Shown here: piece by piece, positions 17,208-24,809 of the stretch
Layout of the letters: each line of letters starts with the position of its first letter
How positions within the stretch are numbered: the stretch's first letter is position 1
DNA from: Desmonostoc geniculatum HA4340-LM1
GTDB taxonomy: Bacteria; Cyanobacteriota; Cyanobacteriia; Cyanobacteriales; Nostocaceae
NCBI GenBank assembly: GCA_019359545.1
Contig: JAHHHB010000044.1
Location: forward strand, 1-50,350
DNA length: 50,350 nt
Direction of reading: 5' to 3'
The notes under the pieces: generated by a model
What the model was told of the DNA's origin: nothing
The model's database searches: none
The model's input: the letters and a program-made list of their open reading frames with translations, nothing else
Position numbers and translations under genes: made by a program

Positions 17208-17456
17208 ATGATTATAGAAGGAAAAAATCAACGCATTCAAATAAATTTAGATTTATCGCCAGAACTTTATGAGACAATAAGTAATTTGGCGCAACATCTT
17301 CATGGAAATAATGCTGAGGTGCTGTTAAAGGCGATGCCTACGGCTGGCTACGCCTACGCACTTCTAGAAGTTGCAGTAGAAAGCAAGCAAAAAGGCAAGC
17401 ATATCTGGATTGTAGATGAAAACCAAAACCTAGAAACTGAAGTTATTGGTATCTAA
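17208..17456 (+). CDS. Small ribbon-helix-helix-like protein with repeat insertion
   Basis: An 82-residue protein whose N-terminus (QRIQINLDLSPELYETISNLAQHLHG) looks like a ribbon-helix-helix strand plus helix, as in antitoxins and small regulators. The C-terminus reads KHIWIVDENQNLETEVIGI. Residues ~43-51 (MPTAGYAYA) are encoded by a common HIP-like palindromic repeat. Without them the sequence would read AEVLLKALLEVAVESKQKG, a continuous helix. It is followed 5 bp later by a small membrane protein, an arrangement that could be a two-gene module, but a toxin-antitoxin role is only a guess. Confidence 0.75.
   Translation: MIIEGKNQRIQINLDLSPELYETISNLAQHLHGNNAEVLLKAMPTAGYAYALLEVAVESKQKGKHIWIVDENQNLETEVIGI
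17334..17360. repeat. GCCTACGG...GGCTACGCC repeat inserted in frame
   Basis: GCGATGCCTACGGCTGGCTA with the following CGCCTACGC is an inverted-repeat unit common in Nostocales genomes. Here it adds exactly nine codons in the small RHH-like gene at 17208. Confidence 0.7.
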
Positions 17457-17461
17457 AGAGC

Positions 17462-17722
17462 ATGACAGATATCAAAGATTTATCAAAAATCATTGCCACC
17501 AAAGGTAAAAAGCCGCTGGTTCTATCAATAGGAAGCTTACAATCACAAGAAGATGCAGAACTTGAGCGCAAGCTTCGAGAACTCAAGTTTAAACAAGAAC
17601 TTAGGAAAGATTGGATTTTATTTCTTGTTAGGGATGTAGTATTTTTTTCTGCCGCCATTCTTTTTATTTTTGCTGTTAGCGGTTATTCGTTATTCACACA
17701 GATTACAGCTAGTTTTCGGTAA
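17462..17722 (+). CDS. Small single-pass membrane protein
   Basis: An 86-residue protein. A charged N-terminal half (residues ~30-52, EDAELERKLRELKFKQELRK) is probably helical or coiled coil. One membrane segment follows at about 57-77 (VVFFSAAILFIFAVSGYSLF). No enzymatic motif is visible and no family is recognised. The start is 5 bp after the RHH-like gene, indicating translational coupling. Confidence 0.7.
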   Translation: MTDIKDLSKIIATKGKKPLVLSIGSLQSQEDAELERKLRELKFKQELRKDWILFLVRDVVFFSAAILFIFAVSGYSLFTQITASFR

Positions 17723-17739
17723 ATGATCCACATCTTTTT

Positions 17740-17852
17740 GTATCACGCAGAGGCGCAGAGTCGCAGAGAGGAAAATAGAGATAAGTCATCTATTGCAGCA
17801 GTTTTGATTTCACTCTTGCGCTCTTCTCTGCGCCTCTGCGCCTCTGCGTGAG
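17740..17852. repeat. CGCAGAGGCGCAGAG palindromic repeat
   Basis: CACGCAGAGGCGCAGAGTCG on the left is mirrored by CTCTGCGCCTCTGCGTGAG on the right, with a ~60 bp spacer. It forms a strong hairpin after the small membrane protein gene and may serve as its terminator. Confidence 0.8.
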
Positions 17853-18007
17853 CTTTAATCTTTAGACTCTCAGTAAACTTGCGTAATTAATTTTACAGAC
17901 GACGAAGCCAACTTGTTACAAGTAAACTCATTGTCATATCCAGCTATTTCGATTATTCCATCAAAATAGTTGAAATTCTCTTCTGCAAGTTTTATGGATT
18001 TAAATTT

Positions 18008-18604
18008 ATGAGTACCATTGGAGTTTTCATATTTTCTGTGGCTTTAGCTGCCATTGTTGCTCTCATTCTAATTAATGGCTACAACGATTTAGTAAAGTAT
18101 CGCAACCGCTACAAAAATGCTTACTCTCAAATCGATGTTCAATTACAACGCCGTTATGATTTAATTCCTAATTTGGTGGAAACTGCCAAAGGATACATAA
18201 AACATGAGCGGGAAACTTTAGAAGCCGTGATTGCAGCTCGAAATTCGGCGATGAATGCTAACAGTCGCGCCGTCCAAAATCCCGGCGATCCCCAAGCGAT
18301 GCAGCAGTTGGGTAATGCGGAAGCAGCGCTGACGGGTGCGTTAAGTCGGTTCATGGTACTTTCAGAATCTTATCCAGAATTAAAAGCCGATCGCAGTATC
18401 AGTCAAGTGATGGAAGAATTATCTTCCACAGAAAACCGCATTGCTTTTGCCCGTCAAGCTTTTAATGATGCTGTAACACTTTACAACACCAAAAGCGAAT
18501 CTTTCCCCAGCAACCTTGTAGCAAACACTTTTAATTTTACTGTTGCAGAATTGCTCCCCGAAGCAAATCCGGAAGTGAGAAATGCTCCCCGCGTGTCTTT
18601 TTAG
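18008..18604 (+). CDS. LemA family protein
   Basis: A 198-residue membrane-anchored protein. One N-terminal membrane segment (~5-24) is followed by the LemA helical bundle: NDLVKYRNRYKNAYSQIDVQLQRRYDLIPNLVETAKGY (quoted in parts: VQLQRRYDLIPNLVETAKGY), then HERETLEAVIAARNSA and ENRIAFARQAFNDAVTLYN. The family's function is unclear, but it frequently accompanies membrane proteases. Here the M48 protease gene starts 6 bp after the stop, a strong operon sign. Length is normal for the family. Confidence 0.94.
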   Translation: MSTIGVFIFSVALAAIVALILINGYNDLVKYRNRYKNAYSQIDVQLQRRYDLIPNLVETAKGYIKHERETLEAVIAARNSAMNANSRAVQNPGDPQAMQQLGNAEAALTGALSRFMVLSESYPELKADRSISQVMEELSSTENRIAFARQAFNDAVTLYNTKSESFPSNLVANTFNFTVAELLPEANPEVRNAPRVSF

Positions 18605-18610
18605 GTGTCT

Positions 18611-20509
18611 ATGAATTTCTTTGAACATCAGGATCGGGCACGCCAAAATACGCAAAAATTAATCGGGTTGTTTTCCCTATCCATCGCAGTCATGATTGTG
18701 GCGATTTACATTGCCACTTTATTTCTGTTCCGGATGGCTCCTCGTATTTGGTGGCATTCAGGATTATTTCTCTATGTGGCTGGGATTACAATAATTGCGA
18801 TCGCTCTTGGAAGCTTATACAAAATTGTCTGTCTCCGTGAGGGAGGAAGCGTAATTGCTCAGGAATTGGGCGGAAGACTCCTGCTACCAGAAACCGCCGA
18901 CGAACAAGGACGACAACTATTAAATATTGTCGAGGAAATGGCGATCGCTTCTGGTATTCCAGTGCCAGAAGTTTATCTCCTCGACAGAGAAACCAGCATA
19001 AATGCTTTTGCTGCGGGGTTTACGCCCAATGATGCCGTCATTGGAGTTACCCGTGGGAGTTTGCAACACCTGAACCGAGATGAGTTGCAAGGAGTCATCG
19101 GCCATGAATTCAGTCACATTCTCAATGGAGATATGCGGCTGAATTTGCGTTTGGTGGGACTGCTGCACGGAATTTTATTCATTTATTTAACTGGGGAATT
19201 GCTGTGGCGCATTCGTAGTGGTTCCCGCGAAAATAAGGGTTTGCCTTTGTGGGCGTTTGGTTTAGCATTAATGGCAATTGGCGGTATCGGCTTATTTTGT
19301 GGACGCTTGATTAAAGCCGCCGTCTCTCGCCAACGGGAATTTCTCGCCGATGCTTCCGCTGTACAGTTCACTCGCAACCCCAATGGACTGACTGGAGTCT
19401 TCCAAAAACTCCAACATATGGATTCACGTTTGATTTCACCGAGTGCAGAAGCCGCCAGTCATATGTTTTTTGGCAATGCCCTCAACCCTTCTTTTTGGGA
19501 AGACATGCTTTCTACCCACCCGCCTTTAGCAGAACGTATCCGCCGCGTTGGGGGTGTGAACGTCAGCAACTTACCTCCTATCCGCCATCGCACCCGTTCC
19601 CAGGAATCCCTAGCAATGGGCTTTGCAGGTGGTGCCAACACCACGCCAGAACAAATAGTCAATCAGGTGGGAACCGTTGCACCAGACCATTTTGCCCATG
19701 CTCAAACACTGTTGTCGCAGTTGCCAGAATCTTTGCGTTTGGGTGTGCGACAGCAGGAAAGTGCAATGGCGATCGCTTTTGCGCTAGGGTTAGATACGGA
19801 AAATATCGAAGTACAAGAACGCCAAATCGCCTGGTTACGCGAAGTGCAGCCCAGAGATTTAGTAGAAAAAACTCTGGAAATGAGTAGCGAAATTAGGCAG
19901 TTAGATCCCAGCATTCGTTTGCCACTTGTAGATTTAACAGTACCCGCACTGCGCCAAAATTCCGCCAAAGAATGCCAAAGGCTCTGCAAATGCGTCCACG
20001 GTTTAGTTAAAGCCAGCGGCAATTTATCACTTTGGGATTTTGTGTTGCAGTTAATACTATGGCATCGTCTCCAACCTTGTATCAATCCTACGTCGTCAAC
20101 AACAGTAGAATTCACCACCATCGAACAAATTTGGCCGGATAGCATCTTAATACTATCGGCACTCGCACGCGTGGGACATTCCGAACCCGATGCCATAGCC
20201 TATGCTTTTCGTTCTGGAGTTTTTCGACTTCCCAAAGCCGGAGAACAAGAAAAACCAGATACGCCAGTTCCTTGTAATTTTTCTGATATTAAGAAAAGTA
20301 TCGAACGCCTTCAGCTTGCTAGTCCCAAACTCAAGCAAGCTATTATTGATGCCTGTGCCCATACGGTACTCTTAGATAACAAAGTTACTCCAAAAGAAGC
20401 AGATTTATTAAGAGCGATCGCTATGACATTAGACTGTCCCATCCCGCCATTTTTAAATTCTCAACGTGGCGTTTTAAAACAAAAACAATCTTCTCCAAAT
20501 GTCAGTTAA
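18611..20509 (+). CDS. M48 family zinc metalloprotease (HtpX-like)
   Basis: A 632-residue integral membrane protease. Two N-terminal membrane segments (~18-40 and ~50-70) are followed by the zinc-binding HEFSH (165-169), with the third ligand expected in REFLADASAVQFTRN (~238-252), and two more hydrophobic stretches at ~180-200 and ~212-232. The C-terminal ~300 residues lack a known motif and make it much longer than HtpX (~290). They are a cyanobacterial-type extension, perhaps for substrate binding. A GTG at 18605 is an alternative start. It is coupled to lemA upstream and likely takes part in membrane protein quality control. Confidence 0.92.
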   Translation: MNFFEHQDRARQNTQKLIGLFSLSIAVMIVAIYIATLFLFRMAPRIWWHSGLFLYVAGITIIAIALGSLYKIVCLREGGSVIAQELGGRLLLPETADEQGRQLLNIVEEMAIASGIPVPEVYLLDRETSINAFAAGFTPNDAVIGVTRGSLQHLNRDELQGVIGHEFSHILNGDMRLNLRLVGLLHGILFIYLTGELLWRIRSGSRENKGLPLWAFGLALMAIGGIGLFCGRLIKAAVSRQREFLADASAVQFTRNPNGLTGVFQKLQHMDSRLISPSAEAASHMFFGNALNPSFWEDMLSTHPPLAERIRRVGGVNVSNLPPIRHRTRSQESLAMGFAGGANTTPEQIVNQVGTVAPDHFAHAQTLLSQLPESLRLGVRQQESAMAIAFALGLDTENIEVQERQIAWLREVQPRDLVEKTLEMSSEIRQLDPSIRLPLVDLTVPALRQNSAKECQRLCKCVHGLVKASGNLSLWDFVLQLILWHRLQPCINPTSSTTVEFTTIEQIWPDSILILSALARVGHSEPDAIAYAFRSGVFRLPKAGEQEKPDTPVPCNFSDIKKSIERLQLASPKLKQAIIDACAHTVLLDNKVTPKEADLLRAIAMTLDCPIPPFLNSQRGVLKQKQSSPNVS

Positions 20510-20621
20510 AGCACAATTAATTTATTTACTTATCCCGTCCGAATAGTATCATATTGTACAAAAAAACCTGAGTTGCATATACAGCAGATTTAAAGGAAAA
20601 TAAAGTATACTATCTAGGTCT

Positions 20622-20682
20622 ATTCTGAATTCTGAATTCTGTTAGCGCAGCAAGGCATAGCCCATTCTGAATTCTGCTGTAA
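20622..20682. repeat. TCTGAATTC tandem repeat with internal insert
   Basis: CTATTCTGAATTCTGAATTC is followed by TGTTAGCGCAGCAAGGC, then CCCATTCTGAATTCTGC. It is the reverse complement of the AGAATTC repeat at 9785. Confidence 0.75.
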
Positions 20683-20732
20683 GTATTAATTTACTTAAAA
20701 AGTTTGGACAAAATACCCACTTCCTTAGCAAT

Positions 20733-21590
20733 TTGAGAAATTTGATTGCTATAGTAGATTACAGCGCTTTTCAAGGAATTGAACTACACCACTCCCCATT
20801 ACCTCTCTCAATCGTGGTCAAATACCTGAAAATTGCTGTAAATAACTATTCTTGCAAGGATTTGAAAGTTGTGCGGGATGATTTACAGGGCTTGGAAATT
20901 AGTCAGAATGAACTGCAAAAGCTGACTAGTTTACCTGTCAATGAAGAACTATTAATTATTACAAACATCTTGTTAAACTTCGGAAAAATATATATACAAA
21001 AAATCAAAGGTTCCGAAGGAGCAACTGTAGTATTTATTGGATTTTCTACATTTGTTTTTACTTATATTTTATTTGATTTACTTCTGAAAATTTTTGTTTC
21101 CTGGATAACAATTCCATCCTGGATATTCTTAATAGTTTTAGGACTTTGGCTTGGTGGACTGACACAAACTGTCTTATACATGTTATGGAAAAGCAGAAAT
21201 AAGTTTGTCAAAAAAAATATGACTACTTCTCTACAAATTCTCTTAAATGATGTTAGTAGATATAATGCTATTATTAAAGCAATAGATATTAATGACCAAA
21301 TAGAAGAAGCTGGTAACCCAGAAGTAGTTATCAAAGAAAGGGAGAGTGTGATCGAAGCGCTTAAACTCACAAAAGCTGATTTAGTTCGCGCTTTGAAGAC
21401 AGAAAGGATTTTGAGGGAGAATAAAAACTTTATTCTTAGTAATACAGAACTATTCATCAACAATTTAGCAACTTTAACAGCCATGCAAGTACACGAACAG
21501 GCTACTGAGCATGGAAGGTTACTCAACGAAGCATTACAAATTGCATTAGATGTACAACATGAAATGAAAAAATTACAGAGTCAGCCTTAA
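20733..21590 (+). CDS. Two-TM protein of unknown function
   Basis: A 285-residue protein not matched to a known family. Residues ~85-175 contain two membrane segments, about 94-118 (GATVVFIGFSTFVFTYILFD) and about 124-146 (IPSWIFLIVLGLWLGGLTQT). The C-terminal ~110 residues are charged and helical (ESVIEALKLTKADLVRALKT and following), probably a coiled coil on the cytoplasmic side. The start is uncertain: the first possible codon is TTG 20733, and no ATG occurs before the first conserved-looking segment. It could be longer or shorter by 20-30 residues. Confidence 0.6.
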   Translation: MRNLIAIVDYSAFQGIELHHSPLPLSIVVKYLKIAVNNYSCKDLKVVRDDLQGLEISQNELQKLTSLPVNEELLIITNILLNFGKIYIQKIKGSEGATVVFIGFSTFVFTYILFDLLLKIFVSWITIPSWIFLIVLGLWLGGLTQTVLYMLWKSRNKFVKKNMTTSLQILLNDVSRYNAIIKAIDINDQIEEAGNPEVVIKERESVIEALKLTKADLVRALKTERILRENKNFILSNTELFINNLATLTAMQVHEQATEHGRLLNEALQIALDVQHEMKKLQSQP

Positions 21591-21597
21591 AAGGAAG

Positions 21598-21728
21598 AAT
21601 GGGGAGCAGGGGGAGCAGGGGAGGCAGGGGGAGAGAAATAAATAAGTGTATTTATGGGTATAACAGTCGTAAAAAATACTAAAATTTTCTCTTCACTCCC
21701 CCTGCCTCCCCTGCCTCCCCTACTCTCT
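21598..21728. repeat. GGGGAGCAGGGG / CCCCTGCCTCCCC palindromic repeat
   Basis: Iterated GGGGAGCAGGGGGAGCAGGG and inverted CCCCCTGCCTCCCCTGCCTC arms enclose ~70 bp. This is one of at least seven copies of this family in the window (28110, 28770, 39965, 41767, 46148, 47820), some of them inside genes. Confidence 0.8.
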
Positions 21729-21793
21729 TCACCACGATCTTTTCGATAATCCTTCCCAGGACTGCGATCCCCGGTCTAACATAAATATTATTC

Positions 21794-22582
21794 ATGAAGC
21801 GATCGCTTATCCACATGGACTGGAAAGAAATTAGAGGTAACTGGGTAGTCATTCCCCGAAATCCCATAGGTATCATCCATTTCTTGGGAGGTGCTTTCGT
21901 TGCCACTGCACCCCACCTGACTTATGGCTGGCTACTTGAACAAATGGCAAGTAAAGGTTACGTTGTAATTGCTACACCTTTCGTAAATACCTTGGATCAT
22001 ACTGCGATCGCCAAGTCCGTGCTGCTCAATTTTGACCGCACCCTCGAACGCCTACATGACTCTGGAGTATTACGCAAGCTTTATTTCCCCATTTATGGCG
22101 TTGGACACAGTATGGGCTGTAAACTTCACTTATTAATTGGTAGCCTTTTTCAAGTAGAACGCGCAGGCAATATTTTAATATCCTTCAACAACTACGCCGC
22201 TAAAGAAGCTATTCCCCTAGTAGAACAATTCAATTCTACTTTGAAAATCGAGTTTACTCCCTCACCATTGGAAACCAACAGACTTGTCCAAGAACGATAC
22301 AATATTCGGCGCAATTTATTAATAAAATTTAGCAATGACACCATTGACCAATCGGCAGCTTTAACCAAAATCTTGGAACAACGCTTTGGTGAGATGGTGA
22401 CAGCACAAACCTTAACAGGAACTCACACAACACCTCTAGGTCAAGACATCAAATGGCAAACTGGAACATCTTTCACTCCCTTTGATGCCTTAGGACAATG
22501 GTTCAAGCAAGAAGCATACCGCGACTTGAATCAGCTAAAAAGCGCCATTCTCTTGTGGCTAAATCCGCTTGCAGCTCCATAA
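21794..22582 (+). CDS. DUF1350 family alpha/beta-hydrolase-like protein
   Basis: A 262-residue protein of the cyanobacterial/plastid DUF1350 family. WVVIPRNPIGIIHFLGGAFV and LTYGWLLEQMASKGYVVIAT are typical of its N-terminal half. The nucleophile-like elbow GVGHSMGCK (~103-111) follows the alpha/beta-hydrolase pattern. The function is unknown; homologues occur in all oxygenic phototrophs, suggesting a chloroplast-type housekeeping role. ATG 21794 or ATG 21815 (MDWKEI) could be the start. A hairpin TTTTATGACT / AAGTCATAAA at 22585-22610 may end the transcript. Confidence 0.85.
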   Translation: MKRSLIHMDWKEIRGNWVVIPRNPIGIIHFLGGAFVATAPHLTYGWLLEQMASKGYVVIATPFVNTLDHTAIAKSVLLNFDRTLERLHDSGVLRKLYFPIYGVGHSMGCKLHLLIGSLFQVERAGNILISFNNYAAKEAIPLVEQFNSTLKIEFTPSPLETNRLVQERYNIRRNLLIKFSNDTIDQSAALTKILEQRFGEMVTAQTLTGTHTTPLGQDIKWQTGTSFTPFDALGQWFKQEAYRDLNQLKSAILLWLNPLAAP

Positions 22583-22584
22583 TG

Positions 22585-22610
22585 TTTTATGACTGTCAAA
22601 AAGTCATAAA
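22585..22610 (+). terminator. Possible hairpin after DUF1350 gene
   Basis: TTTTATGACT pairs with AAGTCATAAA around a short loop, 3 bp after the stop codon. No clean T run follows, so termination is uncertain. The rest of 22611-22890 is AT-rich with no recognised feature. Confidence 0.35.
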
Positions 22611-22890
22611 TTCGACGGAAAAAGAAAAATATGTTAGTACTATGAATACAGTAATACTACTAGCATAGTACCGTATTCAGATCGTCATATTACCTCTCTC
22701 TTACTTTGCTTTCTTTACGATAGCAATCGTTAATTTTAAAGATAAAAAAGACCGTGCTGCCTCTTTTTTGCAGTTCAGCAGTTAATTAAAAAAATTAAGT
22801 ATTGTTTGAGCAGGAAGAGAGTAGTCCATATCATATTTTATTTTCCTATGTTTACAGCAAATTATTAATTAGTGGTTCCTGCAAGTTTCT

Positions 22891-24027
22891 ATGTATCAAA
22901 TACTAATAATTGATGACGACCATTCAATCAAAATACTCCTGAAAAGGATGTTGGAAAAACAGGGTTATGAGGTAATTGCTGCCAGTAGTGGCGAGGAGGG
23001 AATAGAAAAGGCACTCGCTTGTCGTCCAGCACTAATTATTTGTGATTGGATTATGCCGGGGTTGAATGGTCTGGAAGTCTGCCACCGCATAAAAACAGAC
23101 CCGAAATTTTCCACCACATTTTTTATTTTATTAACATCCTTAGATTCCGTTGCCGATTGTGTTAAAGGGCTAGATGCTGGTGCTGATGATTTTATCTCCA
23201 AACCGATCGAACATAATGAATTACAAGCACGAGTCAGAGCAGGATTACGCCTGCATCAATTAAGTAGAGATTTGCAGACTCAAAAGTTGCTTTTAGAATC
23301 AGAAATGTCAGAAGCCGCAGAATATGTGCGATCGCTCCTGCCTTTTCCCATGACTGAACCCTTCAAAATCAATTTTCGATTCATTCCCTCACGACAACTC
23401 GGCGGTGACTGTTTCGATTATTACTGGCTTGATGCCGATTATTTGGCAATTTACTTGTTGGATACTGCTGGACATGGACTTAAAGCAACTCTTCCCTCTG
23501 TTTCGGTGATGAATTTGCTTCGTTCTCGTGCCCTTAAAAGTCTGAATTACTATCAACCTAGTGATGTCTTAAAAGCTTTGAATGATACCTTTCAGATGAA
23601 TTATCAAAACGACAAGTACTTTACAATTTGGTACGGCGTTTACAACCGAATCAATCGCCAGTTAATTTATGCTAGTGCAGGTCATCCACCTGCAATTTTA
23701 ATCACCGGCACATCTCCCAGGAAAGCCGAAGTTAAATTCTTGAAAACCCCAGGAATGCCAGTTGGGATGTTTCCAGAAGCAAAATATATTGATGGGTTTT
23801 GCAATATTGGAAAATTCAGTACCCTTTACATTTTTAGTGATGGTGCTTATGAAATCACTAAATCAGATGGCACACTTTGGAGTTTAGATGCTTTTATTCA
23901 GCTACTACTTAGCTTACAAAATTCTGTTGATAGCCAACTCGATCGGGTACTGAGTTATTTAATCGCTCTCAACTCCAAAGATAGTTTTGATGATGATTTA
24001 TCTATCTTGCAAATTAAATTTGATTAA
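22891..24027 (+). CDS. Response regulator with PP2C-type (SpoIIE/RsbU) phosphatase output
   Basis: A 378-residue cytoplasmic signalling protein. Residues 1-122 are a receiver domain: acidic pair DDD at 8-10, phospho-acceptor Asp52 in CDWIMPGLNG, and conserved Lys in FISKPI. Residues ~150-378 are a PPM/SpoIIE serine phosphatase with metal-binding motifs GGDCFDYYW, LLDTAGHG, FSDGAYE and DDDLSIL. It should dephosphorylate a STAS anti-sigma antagonist when its receiver is phosphorylated. A STAS gene lies immediately next to it, convergent, with the two stop codons abutting at 24027/24028. No strong ribosome binding site precedes the ATG. Confidence 0.93.
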   Translation: MYQILIIDDDHSIKILLKRMLEKQGYEVIAASSGEEGIEKALACRPALIICDWIMPGLNGLEVCHRIKTDPKFSTTFFILLTSLDSVADCVKGLDAGADDFISKPIEHNELQARVRAGLRLHQLSRDLQTQKLLLESEMSEAAEYVRSLLPFPMTEPFKINFRFIPSRQLGGDCFDYYWLDADYLAIYLLDTAGHGLKATLPSVSVMNLLRSRALKSLNYYQPSDVLKALNDTFQMNYQNDKYFTIWYGVYNRINRQLIYASAGHPPAILITGTSPRKAEVKFLKTPGMPVGMFPEAKYIDGFCNIGKFSTLYIFSDGAYEITKSDGTLWSLDAFIQLLLSLQNSVDSQLDRVLSYLIALNSKDSFDDDLSILQIKFD

Positions 24028-24354
24028 TTAAGTTTTGGACAATAGAACCTGATTAAATGCTTCCTGGTTAGGAAAAATTTCAAATATTTTATCCATATTA
24101 GTCAGTTCAAATAATATCCGGACTTGCTCATTAATTGAACAGATAACAAGCTTAATATCCGCTGCTCTCAAGGTTTTGAAAGCTAACACCAAAGCTCCCA
24201 AACCTGAACTATCCATAAAAGTTACATCTTGAAAATCAAGTAAGACAAATTTCACACCAACTTCGATAATTTTAGTAATACTTTGTCGAAATTCTTGTGA
24301 AGTTGTGGCGTTCAGATTACCACTGAGTTTAATAACTTTGACTTCTTCTCTCAT
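24028..24354 (-). CDS. STAS-domain anti-sigma factor antagonist
   Basis: A 108-residue SpoIIAA/RsbV-like protein. The phosphorylatable serine lies in FMDSSGLGALV (Ser49 by alignment with SpoIIAA). The N-terminal VIKLSGNLNATTSQEFRQSI matches the family. When unphosphorylated, such proteins bind anti-sigma kinases and free their targets. The neighbouring PP2C response regulator is the obvious candidate phosphatase. No anti-sigma kinase of the RsbW type is seen in the window. A likely promoter (24399-24427) lies upstream. Confidence 0.92.
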   Translation of the reverse strand: MREEVKVIKLSGNLNATTSQEFRQSITKIIEVGVKFVLLDFQDVTFMDSSGLGALVLAFKTLRAADIKLVICSINEQVRILFELTNMDKIFEIFPNQEAFNQVLLSKT

Positions 24355-24398
24355 AATTATTTCACGCTGATTTGTGTAAATGTTGTTCTGATTTTGCT

Positions 24399-24427
24399 AT
24401 TATATACCGATAGGAGAATTTTTTAAA
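24399..24427 (-). promoter_or_regulatory. Possible promoter of the STAS gene
   Basis: On the minus strand, TTTAAA (24422-24427) and TATAAT (24399-24404) are 17 bp apart, giving a start about 40 bp before the STAS ATG. The -10 is a perfect consensus; the -35 is weak. The remainder of the AT-rich spacer 24428-24809 shows nothing I can name. Confidence 0.4.
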
Positions 24428-24809
24428 TTATCAAAAAATAATAAATTAAATTCCATCTTGGTAAATTGCTCGTTAGTTGAAATCACTATCTTAGACATTG
24501 ATAAATATTCACTGCTGGTTCTTCATTGAATTAAAAGCAGCGAGCGCTCTTGTAATGTACCAGAAAAAATATGACTTGCAATTCCTCAAATAATCAGTAT
24601 TTAACATCAAAAACATCCTTCCAGATAATCAATTTAAATAACTCTTCAATAATTATAATAAACAGCATCTAGATCTATTTATGTTTCATAAATTACATAA
24701 TTTGAATAATTCCTGTCTGATTTGACAAACTCAAACAAAAAATCTCAATTTGGACTGCCCTAAGCTCGAATCTAGAAATTAAATTGTTTTCCAGCATAAA
24801 ACTAGTAAT

